Assembly: GCF_009807095.1 (NCBI RefSeq)
Contig: NZ_WUCC01000001.1
Coordinates: forward strand, 310,001 to 374,000
Direction: 5' to 3'
DNA from: Rathayibacter sp. VKM Ac-2754
Lineage (GTDB): Bacteria > Actinomycetota > Actinomycetes > Actinomycetales > Microbacteriaceae
DNA: 64,000 nucleotides
Shown here: in pieces, positions 42,542 to 51,283 of the stretch
How positions within the stretch are numbered: position 1 is the first letter of the stretch
Layout: each line of letters opens with the position of its first letter
Made by a program: the position numbers and the translations under genes
The notes under the pieces: generated by a model
Told to the model about the DNA's origin: nothing
Databases searched by the model: none
Seen by the model: the letters and a program-made list of their open reading frames with translations, nothing else

Positions 42542-43114
42542 GTGGATCAGACGAACATCGAGAAGACATCCGCGCGCGAGCGGATCCTGCACGCCGCGAC
42601 CGCCGAGTTCGCGGCGCACGGGTTCGCGGGGGCGCGGGTCGACCGGGTCGCCGCCTCCGCCGGCCTCAACAAGGAGCGGCTCTACGCCTACTACGGCGGC
42701 AAGCGCGGACTGTTCGTCTCGACAGTGGTCGAGGCGCTGAAGGCGCTGGACGACACCCTGCTCGCCGAGGCGGCCGATCTGCCCGACCTCGCCGGGCGGA
42801 TGTTCGACCACGTCTGGGAGCACCCGGAGTTCCTCCGCCTGCTCACCTGGGCACGCCTCGAGGGCTCCGGCTTCTGGGAGGAGGCGGGCGAGCGCCTGGG
42901 CGGCATCCCCGCCCCCGAGGCGCGGGTTCTCGAGTGGCAGCGCTCCGGAGTCGTGGACGCGAGCTGGGCGCCCGACGACCTGTTCATCGCGCTGCTCGGC
43001 CTGTGCGAGATCTGGCACCTGACGCCGTTCGCCGAGCGCGGCGGCGAGGGCACCCGCGACCGGCGGCGCGCCTTCGTGGTGCACGTCGCGGCGGTGCTGG
43101 GGGCGCCGGCCTGA
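42542..43114 (+). CDS. TetR-family regulator
   Basis: A 190-aa protein with an N-terminal HTH (ARERILHAATAEFAAHGF, ARVDRVAASAGLNKERLYAYYGGKRGLF, about 10-60) and a helical ligand domain. YGGKRGLF is the standard end of the DNA-binding unit. The GTG at 42542 has GGAGG 8 nt upstream (GGAGGTGTAAGC). It probably represses the divergent DHA2 exporter. Confidence 0.93.
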   Translation: MDQTNIEKTSARERILHAATAEFAAHGFAGARVDRVAASAGLNKERLYAYYGGKRGLFVSTVVEALKALDDTLLAEAADLPDLAGRMFDHVWEHPEFLRLLTWARLEGSGFWEEAGERLGGIPAPEARVLEWQRSGVVDASWAPDDLFIALLGLCEIWHLTPFAERGGEGTRDRRRAFVVHVAAVLGAPA

Positions 43115-43118
43115 CGGT

Positions 43119-43562
43119 TCAGGCCGAGGTCAGCCGCTCGAGGTAGCCGGCGAACGCCCGCAGGTCGGCCTCGGGCCACGAGCTGAGCGCCTCCTGCATC
43201 CGGCGGCGCTGCAGGCCGCCGAGGTCCGCCATCCGGGCGCGGCCCTCCGCCGTCAGGGCGAGGAAGCGGGCACGCCCGTCGGCGGGATCGGCCGTCATCT
43301 CGACCAGACCCAGCCGGCCGAGCTGCCGGGCCTGGCGGCTGATGGCGCTGCGGTCGACGCCGAGCTGGAGGGCCGCGGCGCTGGAGTGGACGGGCCCGCA
43401 GCGCTCGAGCATCCGGAGGAGCCGGAGCCCGAACGGCGGCAGCGACGGGTCGATCGCCGCCGCCGCGTCGCGGACCGCGGCACGCACCTGGACGGCGAGC
43501 GCGGTGATCTGCTCCTCGACCTCGAGCAGAGCGCTCGCCGGGGCCGGCGCGGTCGACGGCAT
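43119..43562 (-). CDS. MarR-family regulator
   Basis: A 147-aa protein with a winged helix: LRLLRMLERCGPVHSSAAALQLGVDRSAISRQARQLGRLGLVEM and a beta-wing DPADGRARFLALT. Its ATG overlaps the exporter stop (ATGA), so the two are one operon, probably autoregulated through the palindrome at 45430. The C-terminal dimerisation helices are as expected. Confidence 0.92.
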   Translation of the reverse strand: MPSTAPAPASALLEVEEQITALAVQVRAAVRDAAAAIDPSLPPFGLRLLRMLERCGPVHSSAAALQLGVDRSAISRQARQLGRLGLVEMTADPADGRARFLALTAEGRARMADLGGLQRRRMQEALSSWPEADLRAFAGYLERLTSA

Positions 43563-45370
43563 CAGCGTCGCTCGACCACGTCGATCGAGCCGGTCGGTCG
43601 GACGGGTGCCGCGTGACGGGCGTGCCCGACGGGAGCGGCGTGCCGACCCTCTGAGCGCACGCCCTCCGAGCGCACGGCCTCCGGGTGCACGGCCTCGTCG
43701 GTCGCCACGGCCTGGCCGACGGGGCGCAGTCCCGCCTGCCCGTCGGAGGCGCCGATCAGGGCGTCCTCCGCGGCCTCGACGGTGCGCGCGGGCTCCGCCT
43801 TCAGCTGCACGGCGTTCTTGGTGCCGAGGTCGACGTTCGGCAGCAGGGCCACCGCGATCAGCGTGACGATCGCCAGCGGGATGCTGAACAGGAAGACATC
43901 GCCGACGCCGATGCCGTAGGCGCCCTCGACCACGATGCGCACGGCGTCGGGCAGGGTGGAGACCTGCGGGATGGTGCCGCTGCCGAGCGCCTGCGCGGCC
44001 GCGGCCTGGTCGGCCGGGGCGAGTCCCGCGATGCCGCTGGCGGTGCGATCGGCGATGACGGTGCCGAGGATCGAGCCGAGGACCGAGACGCCGATGGTTC
44101 CGCCCAGGCTGCGGAAGAAGGTGACCGCGCTGGTCGCGACTCCGAGGTTCTCGACCTCGATCGAGTTCTGCACCACGAGCACCAGGTTCTGCATGAGCAT
44201 GCCCAGGCCGGCGCCGAGGACCGCCATCGAGATGCCGACGTACACGAAGCTCGTGTCGTAGCGCAGCTGGCTCAGGAGGGCCGTGCCGATGATCGAGAAG
44301 GAGGCGCCGGTGATCATGATCGCCTTCCACTTGCCGGTGCGCGAGATGATGCCGCCGAAGATCGTCGAGGCGATCAGCAGGCCCGCCATCAGCGGGATCG
44401 TCAGCAGGCCCGACTGCGTGGGCGTCGCACCGCGCGAGAGCTGCATGTACTGCGCGAGGAACACGGCGGTGCCGAAGAGCGAGACGCCGACCGAGATGCT
44501 CGCGACGACGGCGAGGCTGAAGGTGCGGTTCTTGAACATGCCCATCGGGATGATCGGCTCGGCGACGGTGAGCTCGGTGATGACGGCCGCGACGAGCAGG
44601 ACGACGGATCCGCCGACCATGACCGCGGTCTCCCACGAGGCCCACTCGAAGTTCTTGCCGGCGAGCGACACCCAGATCAGCAGCAGCGAGACGCCGCCGG
44701 CGATGAGCACGGCGCCGAGGTAGTCGATCCTCACCGTGCGCTTGGGGTGCGCGGGGAGTCGGAGGGTCACCTGCAGCAGGATGATCGCCACGATCGCGAC
44801 GGGGAGCGCGATGAAGAAGTTCCAGCGCCAGCCGAACGCGTCGGTGACGACGCCGCCGAGGAGCGGGCCGCCGACCGTGCCGATCGCCATCACTCCGCCG
44901 AAGAGGCCGGCGTACTTGCCGCGCTCACGGGGGCTGATGATGTCGGCCATGATGATCTGGCTCAGCGCCGCGAGTCCGCCGGCGCCGAGGCCCTGGAAGA
45001 CGCGGAACACGATGAGCATGTTCGTGTCCTGCGAGAAGCCGGCGGCCGCGGATCCGATCACGAAGATCGCGAGGGCGAGCTGGATGAGCAGCTTGCGGTT
45101 GAAGAGGTCGGCGAACTTGCCCCAGAGCGGAGTCGAGACCGTGGTCGCGAGCAGCGTCGCGGTGACGACCCAGGTGTAGGCGTTCTGGTCGCCCTTCAGG
45201 TCCGAGATGATCAGCGGCAGCGAGGTCGACACGACCGTGCCCGCGAGGATCGAGACGAACATGCCGAGCAGCAGTCCGCTGAGGGATTCGAGCACCTGGC
45301 GGTGCGACATGGACCCGTCGGGGCCGGCGGGGGTGCGCTCCACTGTGGCGGCGCGTTCTGGGCGGGACAT
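43562..45370 (-). CDS. MDR-type MFS exporter (DHA2, EmrB/QacA-like)
   Basis: A 602-aa membrane protein with about 14 helices and LLLGMFVSILAGTVVSTSLP, WGKFADLFNRKLL (motif A) and GLGAGGLAALSQII. A hydrophilic tail of about 80 residues (His/Glu/Ala-rich, with EAVRSEGVRSEG) follows the last helix. GAGGAG lies 4 nt before the ATG at 45370. The first gene of a two-gene operon with marR; drug or toxin export is inferred. Confidence 0.92.
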   Translation of the reverse strand: MSRPERAATVERTPAGPDGSMSHRQVLESLSGLLLGMFVSILAGTVVSTSLPLIISDLKGDQNAYTWVVTATLLATTVSTPLWGKFADLFNRKLLIQLALAIFVIGSAAAGFSQDTNMLIVFRVFQGLGAGGLAALSQIIMADIISPRERGKYAGLFGGVMAIGTVGGPLLGGVVTDAFGWRWNFFIALPVAIVAIILLQVTLRLPAHPKRTVRIDYLGAVLIAGGVSLLLIWVSLAGKNFEWASWETAVMVGGSVVLLVAAVITELTVAEPIIPMGMFKNRTFSLAVVASISVGVSLFGTAVFLAQYMQLSRGATPTQSGLLTIPLMAGLLIASTIFGGIISRTGKWKAIMITGASFSIIGTALLSQLRYDTSFVYVGISMAVLGAGLGMLMQNLVLVVQNSIEVENLGVATSAVTFFRSLGGTIGVSVLGSILGTVIADRTASGIAGLAPADQAAAAQALGSGTIPQVSTLPDAVRIVVEGAYGIGVGDVFLFSIPLAIVTLIAVALLPNVDLGTKNAVQLKAEPARTVEAAEDALIGASDGQAGLRPVGQAVATDEAVHPEAVRSEGVRSEGRHAAPVGHARHAAPVRPTGSIDVVERR

Positions 45371-45429
45371 TCTGCTCCTCGTGACGATGCGGTCTGCACC
45401 GGCCGGCTCTGGATGACCGGCGTGCACTG

Positions 45430-45445
45430 GTTGACCTGCGTCAAC
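45430..45445. promoter_or_regulatory. GTTGAC-N4-GTCAAC palindrome, probable MarR operator
   Basis: A perfect inverted repeat (GTTGAC 45430-45435, GTCAAC 45440-45445) 60 nt before the exporter start. It is followed by TTGACC and an AT-rich CTATATAG (45462-45469) that may be part of the promoter. Symmetry and place fit a MarR site. Confidence 0.6.
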
Positions 45446-45474
45446 TATTGACCGAGAGCAACTATATAGCCCGG

Positions 45475-45491
45475 CTCGCCTGTTTGGCGAG
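45475..45491 (-). terminator. Small hairpin after the VTT/DedA gene
   Basis: CTCGCC (45475-45480) pairs with GGCGAG (45486-45491) with a TGTTT loop. It lies 13 nt after the DedA-like stop on the minus strand and before the MarR operator. Confidence 0.45.
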
Positions 45492-45503
45492 GGGTGCGCG
45501 AAG

Positions 45504-45974
45504 TCAGTGCGTCGTGCTGCGGCGGCGGAGCAGCACGACCGCCACGACGACGGCGATCAGCAGCACGACGACTGAGGCGATCCCGAGCGGAGACCCGGCC
45601 GCGGCGCCGATGACGGCCCAGAGCACGGCGAAGCCGACGGTCGCGTAGATCAGCGCCCAGGCCGCGCAGCCGGGCAGCATCGCGAGCAGGTAGACGAGGA
45701 AGCGCATCCGCGAGGCCCCCGCCGCGGCGTTGAGCACCGTCTGGAACCCCACGGTGAGGAAGCTGAGCGTGACGGCCGGGGCGCCGTAGCGCGCGAGAAG
45801 CGCCGAGGCCCGCCGCATCGCCGGCGACTCCAGCCAGCGGCCCCCGCGGCGGGAGGCGGCGCCGGTCACGATCGCGCGCGCCGCCCAGTACGTCGCCTGC
45901 GCGCGGAGGAAGACGATGACGAACAGCGCCGCCAGCAGCTCCACGAAGCCCAGCTCGTCCAGGAACGCGGGCAC
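45504..45974 (-). CDS. VTT/DedA-like small membrane protein
   Basis: A 156-aa membrane protein with about four helices and a basic tail RRRSTTH. FVELLAALFVIVFLRAQATYWAAR and the segment ARYGAPAVTLSFLTVGFQTVLNAAAG (about 60-85) with its reentrant-like Gly/Pro spacing resemble DedA/VTT proteins, which help flip undecaprenyl phosphate and other lipids. The GTG at 45974 has GGAGGGAGG upstream; a TTG 36 nt earlier has none. Family call by shape and partial motifs. Confidence 0.7.
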   Translation of the reverse strand: MPAFLDELGFVELLAALFVIVFLRAQATYWAARAIVTGAASRRGGRWLESPAMRRASALLARYGAPAVTLSFLTVGFQTVLNAAAGASRMRFLVYLLAMLPGCAAWALIYATVGFAVLWAVIGAAAGSPLGIASVVVLLIAVVVAVVLLRRRSTTH

Positions 45975-46052
45975 GCGCCTCCCTCCGGCTCGGTCGGATG
46001 TCTGAGGCAAGGCTACCCTTGCCTCCGAGCGTCGCCCGCTCGCTCACAGCAT

Positions 46053-46606
46053 GCTGGTCGAGTAGCCCCGCAGGGGCGTATCGAGACCCACCAGCGTCAG
46101 ACGAGCGGTCTGCAGACCTCGCCTTCTGACGGAGGTGGATCTCGATACGGCCGCTCCGCGGCCTACTCGATCAGCGAGGAGGGACCCCGCTCAGGAGGTC
46201 GCTTCTCCTGGGCGACCCACCAGCGTCAGGCGGGCAGTCCGCACAGACCTCGCCAGCCAGTCAGCCCGCTGGTCGAGTAGCCCCGCAGGGGCGTATCGAG
46301 ACCCACCAGCGTCAGACGAGCGGTCTGCACACCTCGCCTTCTGACGGAGGTGGATCTCGATACGGCCGCTCCGCGGCCTACTCGATCAGCGAGGAGGGAC
46401 CCCGCTCAGGAGGTCGCTTCTCCTGGGCGACCCACCAGCGTCAGGCGAGGAGTCCGCACAGACCTCGCCAGCCTCCCCATGCTGGTCGAGTAGCCCCACA
46501 GGGGCGTATCGAGACCCACCAGCGTCAGACGAGCGGTCTGCACACCTCGCCTTCTGACGGAGGTGGATCTCGATACGGCCGCTCCGCGGCCTACTCGATC
46601 AGCGAG
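46053..46606. repeat. Tandem array of palindromic repeat units, 2.6 copies of about 214 bp
   Basis: Units begin with GCTGGTCGAGTAGCCCC at 46053, 46268 and 46481. Each contains GTCGAGTAGCCCCGCAGGGG then CGTATCGAGACCCACC, a spacer of about 40 nt (AGCGTCAGACGAGCGGTCTG), and GGTGGATCTCGATACGGCCG to CTACTCGATCAGC, the mirror of the first half. Unit 1 and 2 then add about 85 nt with AGGAGGTCGCTTCTCCTGG; unit 3 lacks it. Copies are nearly identical. This fills the 670-nt gap between DedA (45974) and Lrp (46645) and holds no gene. Confidence 0.9.
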
Positions 46607-46632
46607 CAAGGCGTCCGCCGACCCTCCCCGCC

Positions 46633-46638
46633 TATCCT
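46633..46638 (+). promoter_or_regulatory. TATCCT -10 box, probable leaderless promoter of the Lrp gene
   Basis: TATCCT is 6 nt before the ATG at 46645, immediately after the repeat array. No ribosome site is present. The -35 would lie near the end of the last repeat unit (around 46606-46615). Confidence 0.5.
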
Positions 46639-46644
46639 CGAGCC

Positions 46645-47082
46645 ATGGACAACATCGATCGGAAGATCCTCGATCTGCTGCGCCTGAACGCCCGCGCGGG
46701 CTACGGCGACATCGGCGGGGTGGTCGGTCTGTCCGCCTCCGCCGTGAAGCGCCGCGTCGACCGCCTCGTGGCCGACGGCGTGATCCGCGGCTTCACGATC
46801 AAGGTCGACCCGGCGGTCGACGGCATGAGCACCGAGGCGTACGTCGAGCTGTTCTGCCGGGGCACCGTCGCGCCCGACGAGCTGCGCCGCATCCTCTCGG
46901 CCGTGCCAGAGGTCGTCTACGCCGGAACGGTCACCGGCTCGGCCGATGCGATCGTGCACATCCGCTCGCGCGACATCCCGAGCCTCGAGCTCGCGCTCGA
47001 GAAGGTGCGCATCGCCCCCAACGTCGACCACACCCGCTCGGCGATCGTGCTGTCGCGGCTCGTCCAGCGCGGGGAGTCGTGA
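46645..47082 (+). CDS. Lrp/AsnC-family regulator
   Basis: A 145-aa protein: HTH at about 2-50 (DNIDRKILDLLRLNARAGYGDIGG, SASAVKRRVDRLVADGVIRGFT) and a ligand-binding RAM domain (EVVYAGTVTGSADAIVHIRSRDI). It faces the stop of the FAD oxidase with only 4 nt between, so it may regulate the polyamine-type operon, perhaps in answer to an amino acid or amine. Start is supported by the -10 box. Confidence 0.93.
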   Translation: MDNIDRKILDLLRLNARAGYGDIGGVVGLSASAVKRRVDRLVADGVIRGFTIKVDPAVDGMSTEAYVELFCRGTVAPDELRRILSAVPEVVYAGTVTGSADAIVHIRSRDIPSLELALEKVRIAPNVDHTRSAIVLSRLVQRGES

Positions 47083-47086
47083 CGCC

Positions 47087-48484
47087 CTAGTGCGAGCGCC
47101 CCGCGACCACGTCGGCGAGGCTCGCGAGCGGTGACGTCGTCGGCCGGCCCCGCTCCTCCGCCCGGTCGGCGAGGCCGTACGCGGTGTAGAGCGTCTTCAC
47201 GGCCAGCCAGCGCAGCGGCTCGGGCTCCCACCGGCGGACGCGGTGGTCGACCCAGGGCAGCTCCGTGAGCGGCGTCCGCTCCCCCGGGCCGAGCTCCTGC
47301 AGAACCAGGTCCCGGAGGGTCCGCCCCGCCAGGTTGGTCGCCGTCACACCGGTGCCGACGAACCCGCCCGCCCAGCCGAGGCCGGTGGCGCGGTCGAGTC
47401 CGACCGTCGCGTGCCAGTCGCGCGGCACGCCGAGCACCCCCGACCAGACGTGCTCGATGCCGACTCCGCGCAGCACCGGGAAGAAGCGCTCGAGGATCTC
47501 GCGCAGCATCCCGACCGTGCGCGGATCGGTCGCACCGTCGTCGTCGATCCCCGAGCCGAAGCGGTAGGGCACTCCGCGCCCGCCGATGGCGATGCGGTCG
47601 TCGGCGGTGCGCTGCGCGTACATGTAGGCGTGCGCGAAGTCGCCGAGCGTCTCGCGCCCCGCCCAGCCGATGGCGTCCCAGACCTCGGCCCCGAGGGGCT
47701 CCGTCGCGACCAGCGACGAGTTCATCGGCAGCCACTCCCGCTCGTGGCCGGCCAGCCGGGCGGTGAACCCCTCCGTCGCGCGCAGCACGAATCGGGCGCG
47801 CACGCTCCCCCGCGCGGTGACCGCCACCCCGGCCCGGATCTCGTCGACCCGGGTGTCCTCGTAGATCTCGACCCCGAGCGCCTCGACCGCGCGGGCGAGC
47901 CCTGCTGCGAGCTTCGCCGGGTGGATGCGCGCGCAGTGCGGGTGCCACATGCCGGCGGAGGTGCCGCTCACCGCGATCCGCGCCGACGCCTCCCGCGCGT
48001 CGAGCAGCTCGACGTCGGTGTGCGCCCGGGCGCGGGCGGCCGCCACCGTCGCCTCGAGGCGGGCCTTCTGCGCGTCGCCGCGGGCGACCTGGAACTCGCC
48101 GCCCTTCACGATGTCGGCATCGATCCCCTCGGCGAGCGCGACGGCGATCACCTCGTCGACCGTCTCGTTCACCGCGACCTGGAAGCGGCCGACCGTCTCG
48201 GGACCGTGGCTGCGGGCGTAGGAGGAGACGCCTCCGGTGATCTCGTTGGTCAGCCAGCCGCCGTTCCGGCCGGAGGCTCCGAAGCCCGCGAAGCGCTCCT
48301 CGAGGATCACGACGCGCAGCTCGGGCGCCGCCCTCTTCAGGTAGTACGCCGTCCAGAGGCCGGTGTAGCCGGCGCCGACGACGCAGACGTCGACGTCGAT
48401 CGACTCGGGGAGCGACGGGCGCGGCTCCGGTCGCCCGAGGGAGGACCACCAGAACGAGACGTCGCCGTTCGTGAGCTCCGTCAC
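47087..48484 (-). CDS. FAD-dependent oxidase (DadA/PuuB-like)
   Basis: A 465-aa protein: FAD-binding VDVCVVGAGYTGLWTAYYL (about 31-49) with GFGASGRNGGW, the DAO family fold, and FVGTGVTATNLAG near the end. Such enzymes oxidise amines, for example gamma-glutamylputrescine (PuuB) or glycine/sarcosine. The flavin-linked oxidation fits the adjacent polyamine-type uptake system. The GTG at 48484 overlaps the stop of the binding-protein gene. It is the last gene of the operon. Confidence 0.9.
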   Translation of the reverse strand: MTELTNGDVSFWWSSLGRPEPRPSLPESIDVDVCVVGAGYTGLWTAYYLKRAAPELRVVILEERFAGFGASGRNGGWLTNEITGGVSSYARSHGPETVGRFQVAVNETVDEVIAVALAEGIDADIVKGGEFQVARGDAQKARLEATVAAARARAHTDVELLDAREASARIAVSGTSAGMWHPHCARIHPAKLAAGLARAVEALGVEIYEDTRVDEIRAGVAVTARGSVRARFVLRATEGFTARLAGHEREWLPMNSSLVATEPLGAEVWDAIGWAGRETLGDFAHAYMYAQRTADDRIAIGGRGVPYRFGSGIDDDGATDPRTVGMLREILERFFPVLRGVGIEHVWSGVLGVPRDWHATVGLDRATGLGWAGGFVGTGVTATNLAGRTLRDLVLQELGPGERTPLTELPWVDHRVRRWEPEPLRWLAVKTLYTAYGLADRAEERGRPTTSPLASLADVVAGRSH

Positions 48485-49626
48485 TGCCCCGCCTTCGCCT
48501 TGATCTCGTCGAAGATCGCGATGACGTCCTGCGTCGCGCTCGTCATCTGGCTGTAGACGAGCTTCGACATCCGCTCGTCGTCGATGAAGATCAGATCGGG
48601 ACGCTCCACTCCCGCCGCGGTCGCCGCCTCCTCGATGCCCTCGACGCCGGTGTTGTAGCCGATGTAGGCCAGCTCCTTCAGCGACGCGTCGGGCTCGAGC
48701 ACGTAGTCGATGAAGGCGTAGGAGGCGTCCTCGTTCTCGGCGCCCTCGACGATGGCCCAGTTGTCCTGCCAGAGGTTCGCGCCCTCCGACGGCCAGACGA
48801 AGCGGTAGCGCTCGGGGTCGGGGTTGCTCAGGATGCCCAGGCGCGCATCGCCGTTCCAGGCGTGCATCAGCGTGCGCGCCGACGCGCTGACCGACTGGCT
48901 CGAGTACGACTCGAAGGCCTGCACGTGCTGGGCGATGTTGTCGAGGTAGTAGCTGCGGAACGCGGCGAGGTCGTCGGGGTCGGTGGTGTTCGGATCGATC
49001 CCGTTCGCGAAGAAGTAGGTGTACGAGACCTCGCCCTGGTCCTCCATCAGCGAGAAGCTGCCCGAGGCCTCGTTCTGCGCGGCGTCGAGGAAGTCGGCCC
49101 ACGAGGTCAGCTCGCGGGTGATGACGCTGGTGTCGTAGACGTAGCCGGTCGAGCCCCAGTCCTTGCAGACGCTGTATTTATTACCCGGGTCGAAGGGGGT
49201 GTCGACGACCGCGGAACTGAGGTTGGCGAAGTTCGGGATGCGCGAGAGGTCGAGCTCCTTGATCAGCCCGGCCGCGCCCATCTCTGCCACGTACGAGTGC
49301 GTGGGCACGCAGATGTCGTAGCCGCTGGTGCCGCGGGCGGTGCCGAGCTTCGCGGCGAGCTCGGAGTTGGAGCTGTACGAGTCGACGATCACCGACGGGC
49401 CCTGCGCGGCCGTGAAGTCGGTCAGCGTCGCCGGATCGTCGTACTCGCCCCAGGTGTAGATGCTGAGGCTGCCGCCTCCGGAATCGCCGCCGCCGCCGGA
49501 CGGGCTCGCGCACGCCGCGAGGCCGAGGGTCGCGGCCGCGACCGAGCCGCCGAGGAAGGTGCGCCGCGCGAGACGGGACTCGAGGGCGGAGGGGACGAGC
49601 GCGCGCAGGGGTCGTGAGGAGGACAT
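48481..49626 (-). CDS. PotD-like substrate-binding lipoprotein (second copy in operon)
   Basis: A 381-aa protein with a Tat-like motif RRTFLGG (21-27) and lipobox LAAC (Cys39), then a Gly/Ser linker and LSIYTWGEYDDP, the usual start of PotD/PotF polyamine-binding domains. SGYDICVPTHSYV and WNGDARLGILSNPDPE also fit. It resembles the other binding protein of the operon (54768-55943) along its length, so a duplication is likely. It overlaps the oxidase gene but is far from the permease genes. Confidence 0.9.
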   Translation of the reverse strand: MSSSRPLRALVPSALESRLARRTFLGGSVAAATLGLAACASPSGGGGDSGGGSLSIYTWGEYDDPATLTDFTAAQGPSVIVDSYSSNSELAAKLGTARGTSGYDICVPTHSYVAEMGAAGLIKELDLSRIPNFANLSSAVVDTPFDPGNKYSVCKDWGSTGYVYDTSVITRELTSWADFLDAAQNEASGSFSLMEDQGEVSYTYFFANGIDPNTTDPDDLAAFRSYYLDNIAQHVQAFESYSSQSVSASARTLMHAWNGDARLGILSNPDPERYRFVWPSEGANLWQDNWAIVEGAENEDASYAFIDYVLEPDASLKELAYIGYNTGVEGIEEAATAAGVERPDLIFIDDERMSKLVYSQMTSATQDVIAIFDEIKAKAGQ

Positions 49627-49666
49627 CGCTTCTCTTCTCGGTAGGCGGTGCGGGGAGGTGCGGGAA

Positions 49667-51283
49667 TCAGGCTCGGTGCACGATCTCGCCGCCGACGATC
49701 GTCGCGCTGACCCGGGCCAGCCCGATCTCGCTCATCGGCCGCTCGAACGGGTCGCGGTCGAGCACGACGACATCGGCCGCGAGCCCGGGAGCGAGGGTGC
49801 CGGAGGCGTCCTCGTCGTGGTTGAGGTACGCCGTGCCGGCGGTGTGCGCGGCCAGCGCATCGGCGAGCGAGAGGGCCTGCTCGCCGAGGAACGGACAGCG
49901 GAAGCTCCCGTCGGCGGAGACGTTGGCGCGGTTGACCGCCGTGTGCACGATCTCGAGCGGGTCGGCGGTGCTGACCGGCCAGTCGCTCCCGGAGGCGAGG
50001 GCGGCACCCGCGCGCGACAGCGACCCGAACGGGTACTGCCGCCGCGCGCGCTGCGCCCCGAGGAAGGGGATCGTCAGCTCGTCCATCTGGCGCTCGTGCC
50101 GCGCCCACAGCGGCTGCATGTTGGCCACGACGCCGAGCTCGGCGAAGCGCGGCACGTCGTCGGGGTGGATCACCTGGATGTGCGCGAGCGTGTGCCGCAG
50201 GTCGGAGTCTCCGTTGGCGGCGCGCGCGGCGGCGATCGCGTCGAGCGCCTCCCGCACGGCCCGGTCGCCGAGCGCGTGGTAGTGGATCTGGAAGCCGAGC
50301 GCGTCCAACCGGATCGAGATCTCCTGCAGCGACGTCGGGTCGACGAAGCTCTTGCCCGCGTTGCGGGTCGGGCAGCCGCACTCGTCGAGGTAGGGCTCGA
50401 GCATCCCGGCCGTGAAGTTCTCGGCGACGCCGTCCTGCATGATCTTGACGCTCGTCGCGCGGAACCCCGCGGCCGCCGCCCGCTCGCGCTTGGCGACCAG
50501 CTCGTCGATCTGCTCGATCCCGCGCCCGCGGTCCCACCACAGCGCGCCGACGACGCGGGCCTTCAGCGCCCCGGAGGCGGTGAGCCGCAGGTAGGAGTCG
50601 AGCGTGTCCGGCACGTCGTTGGTCGCTCCGACGATCGCGTCCTGCCAGCCGGTGACGCCCCAGGCGAAGAGGCGCTCCTGCGCGACCAGCATGGCGTCGT
50701 CGAGGTCGTCCTCGGTGGGGAGCTCGATGTGCCGCGCGACGATCTGCATCGCCCCCTCCTGCAGCGTGCCGAGCGCGTGCCCGTCGCCGTCGCGCTCGAT
50801 GCGGCCGTCGGAGGGGTCGGGAGTGGAGTCGTCGATCCCGCCGATCGCGAGCGCCCGCGAGTTCACCCAGGCGCCGTGGCCGTCGCGGTTGGGGAAGTAC
50901 GCCGGGCGATCGGGCACGATCTCGTCGAGCTCGGCCGCGGTCGCCAGTCCGCCGGGGAACGAGTCCATCGACCAGCCACCGCCGACGATCCACTCGAGGT
51001 CGGGATTCGCCGCCGAGTACGCGGCGATCGCCCCGCGGTACTCCTCGCGCGTCGTGTAGGGCGTGAGGTCGCACGAGAGGATGTCGAGGCCCGCGTGGTG
51101 CGGGTGCACGTGGCTGTCCTGGAAGCCGGGCAGCACGAGCCCGCCCGCGGCGTCGAGCGTCTCGACGCCCTCCGGAGCCTCGCCGCCGATCGCGGCGATC
51201 AGGCCGTCGACGAGCAGCACCGGCTCCTCGACGACGCCGGCCGGGGTGAGCACGTGCCCGCCGGTGATCAGGAGGGAGGTCAT
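49667..51283 (-). CDS. YtcJ-like metal-dependent amidohydrolase (copy 1)
   Basis: A 538-aa soluble enzyme of the amidohydrolase superfamily. Metal motifs: GFQDSHVHPHH (about 53-63, HxH), the KIMQDGVAENF segment (about 281-291), YHALGDRAV and HIQVIHPDDVP, and a late GSDWPVSTADP. YtcJ-like proteins hydrolyse N-acyl or cyclic amide bonds of mostly unknown substrates. The ATG at 51283 overlaps the stop of the paralogue. About 40 nt separate it from the following binding-protein gene. Confidence 0.9.
   Translation of the reverse strand: MTSLLITGGHVLTPAGVVEEPVLLVDGLIAAIGGEAPEGVETLDAAGGLVLPGFQDSHVHPHHAGLDILSCDLTPYTTREEYRGAIAAYSAANPDLEWIVGGGWSMDSFPGGLATAAELDEIVPDRPAYFPNRDGHGAWVNSRALAIGGIDDSTPDPSDGRIERDGDGHALGTLQEGAMQIVARHIELPTEDDLDDAMLVAQERLFAWGVTGWQDAIVGATNDVPDTLDSYLRLTASGALKARVVGALWWDRGRGIEQIDELVAKRERAAAAGFRATSVKIMQDGVAENFTAGMLEPYLDECGCPTRNAGKSFVDPTSLQEISIRLDALGFQIHYHALGDRAVREALDAIAAARAANGDSDLRHTLAHIQVIHPDDVPRFAELGVVANMQPLWARHERQMDELTIPFLGAQRARRQYPFGSLSRAGAALASGSDWPVSTADPLEIVHTAVNRANVSADGSFRCPFLGEQALSLADALAAHTAGTAYLNHDEDASGTLAPGLAADVVVLDRDPFERPMSEIGLARVSATIVGGEIVHRA

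Noticed and set aside
46053-46606. CRISPR array or insertion sequence
   Set aside because: Unit length is about 214 bp with internal symmetry and no unique spacers; no transposase frame lies inside.
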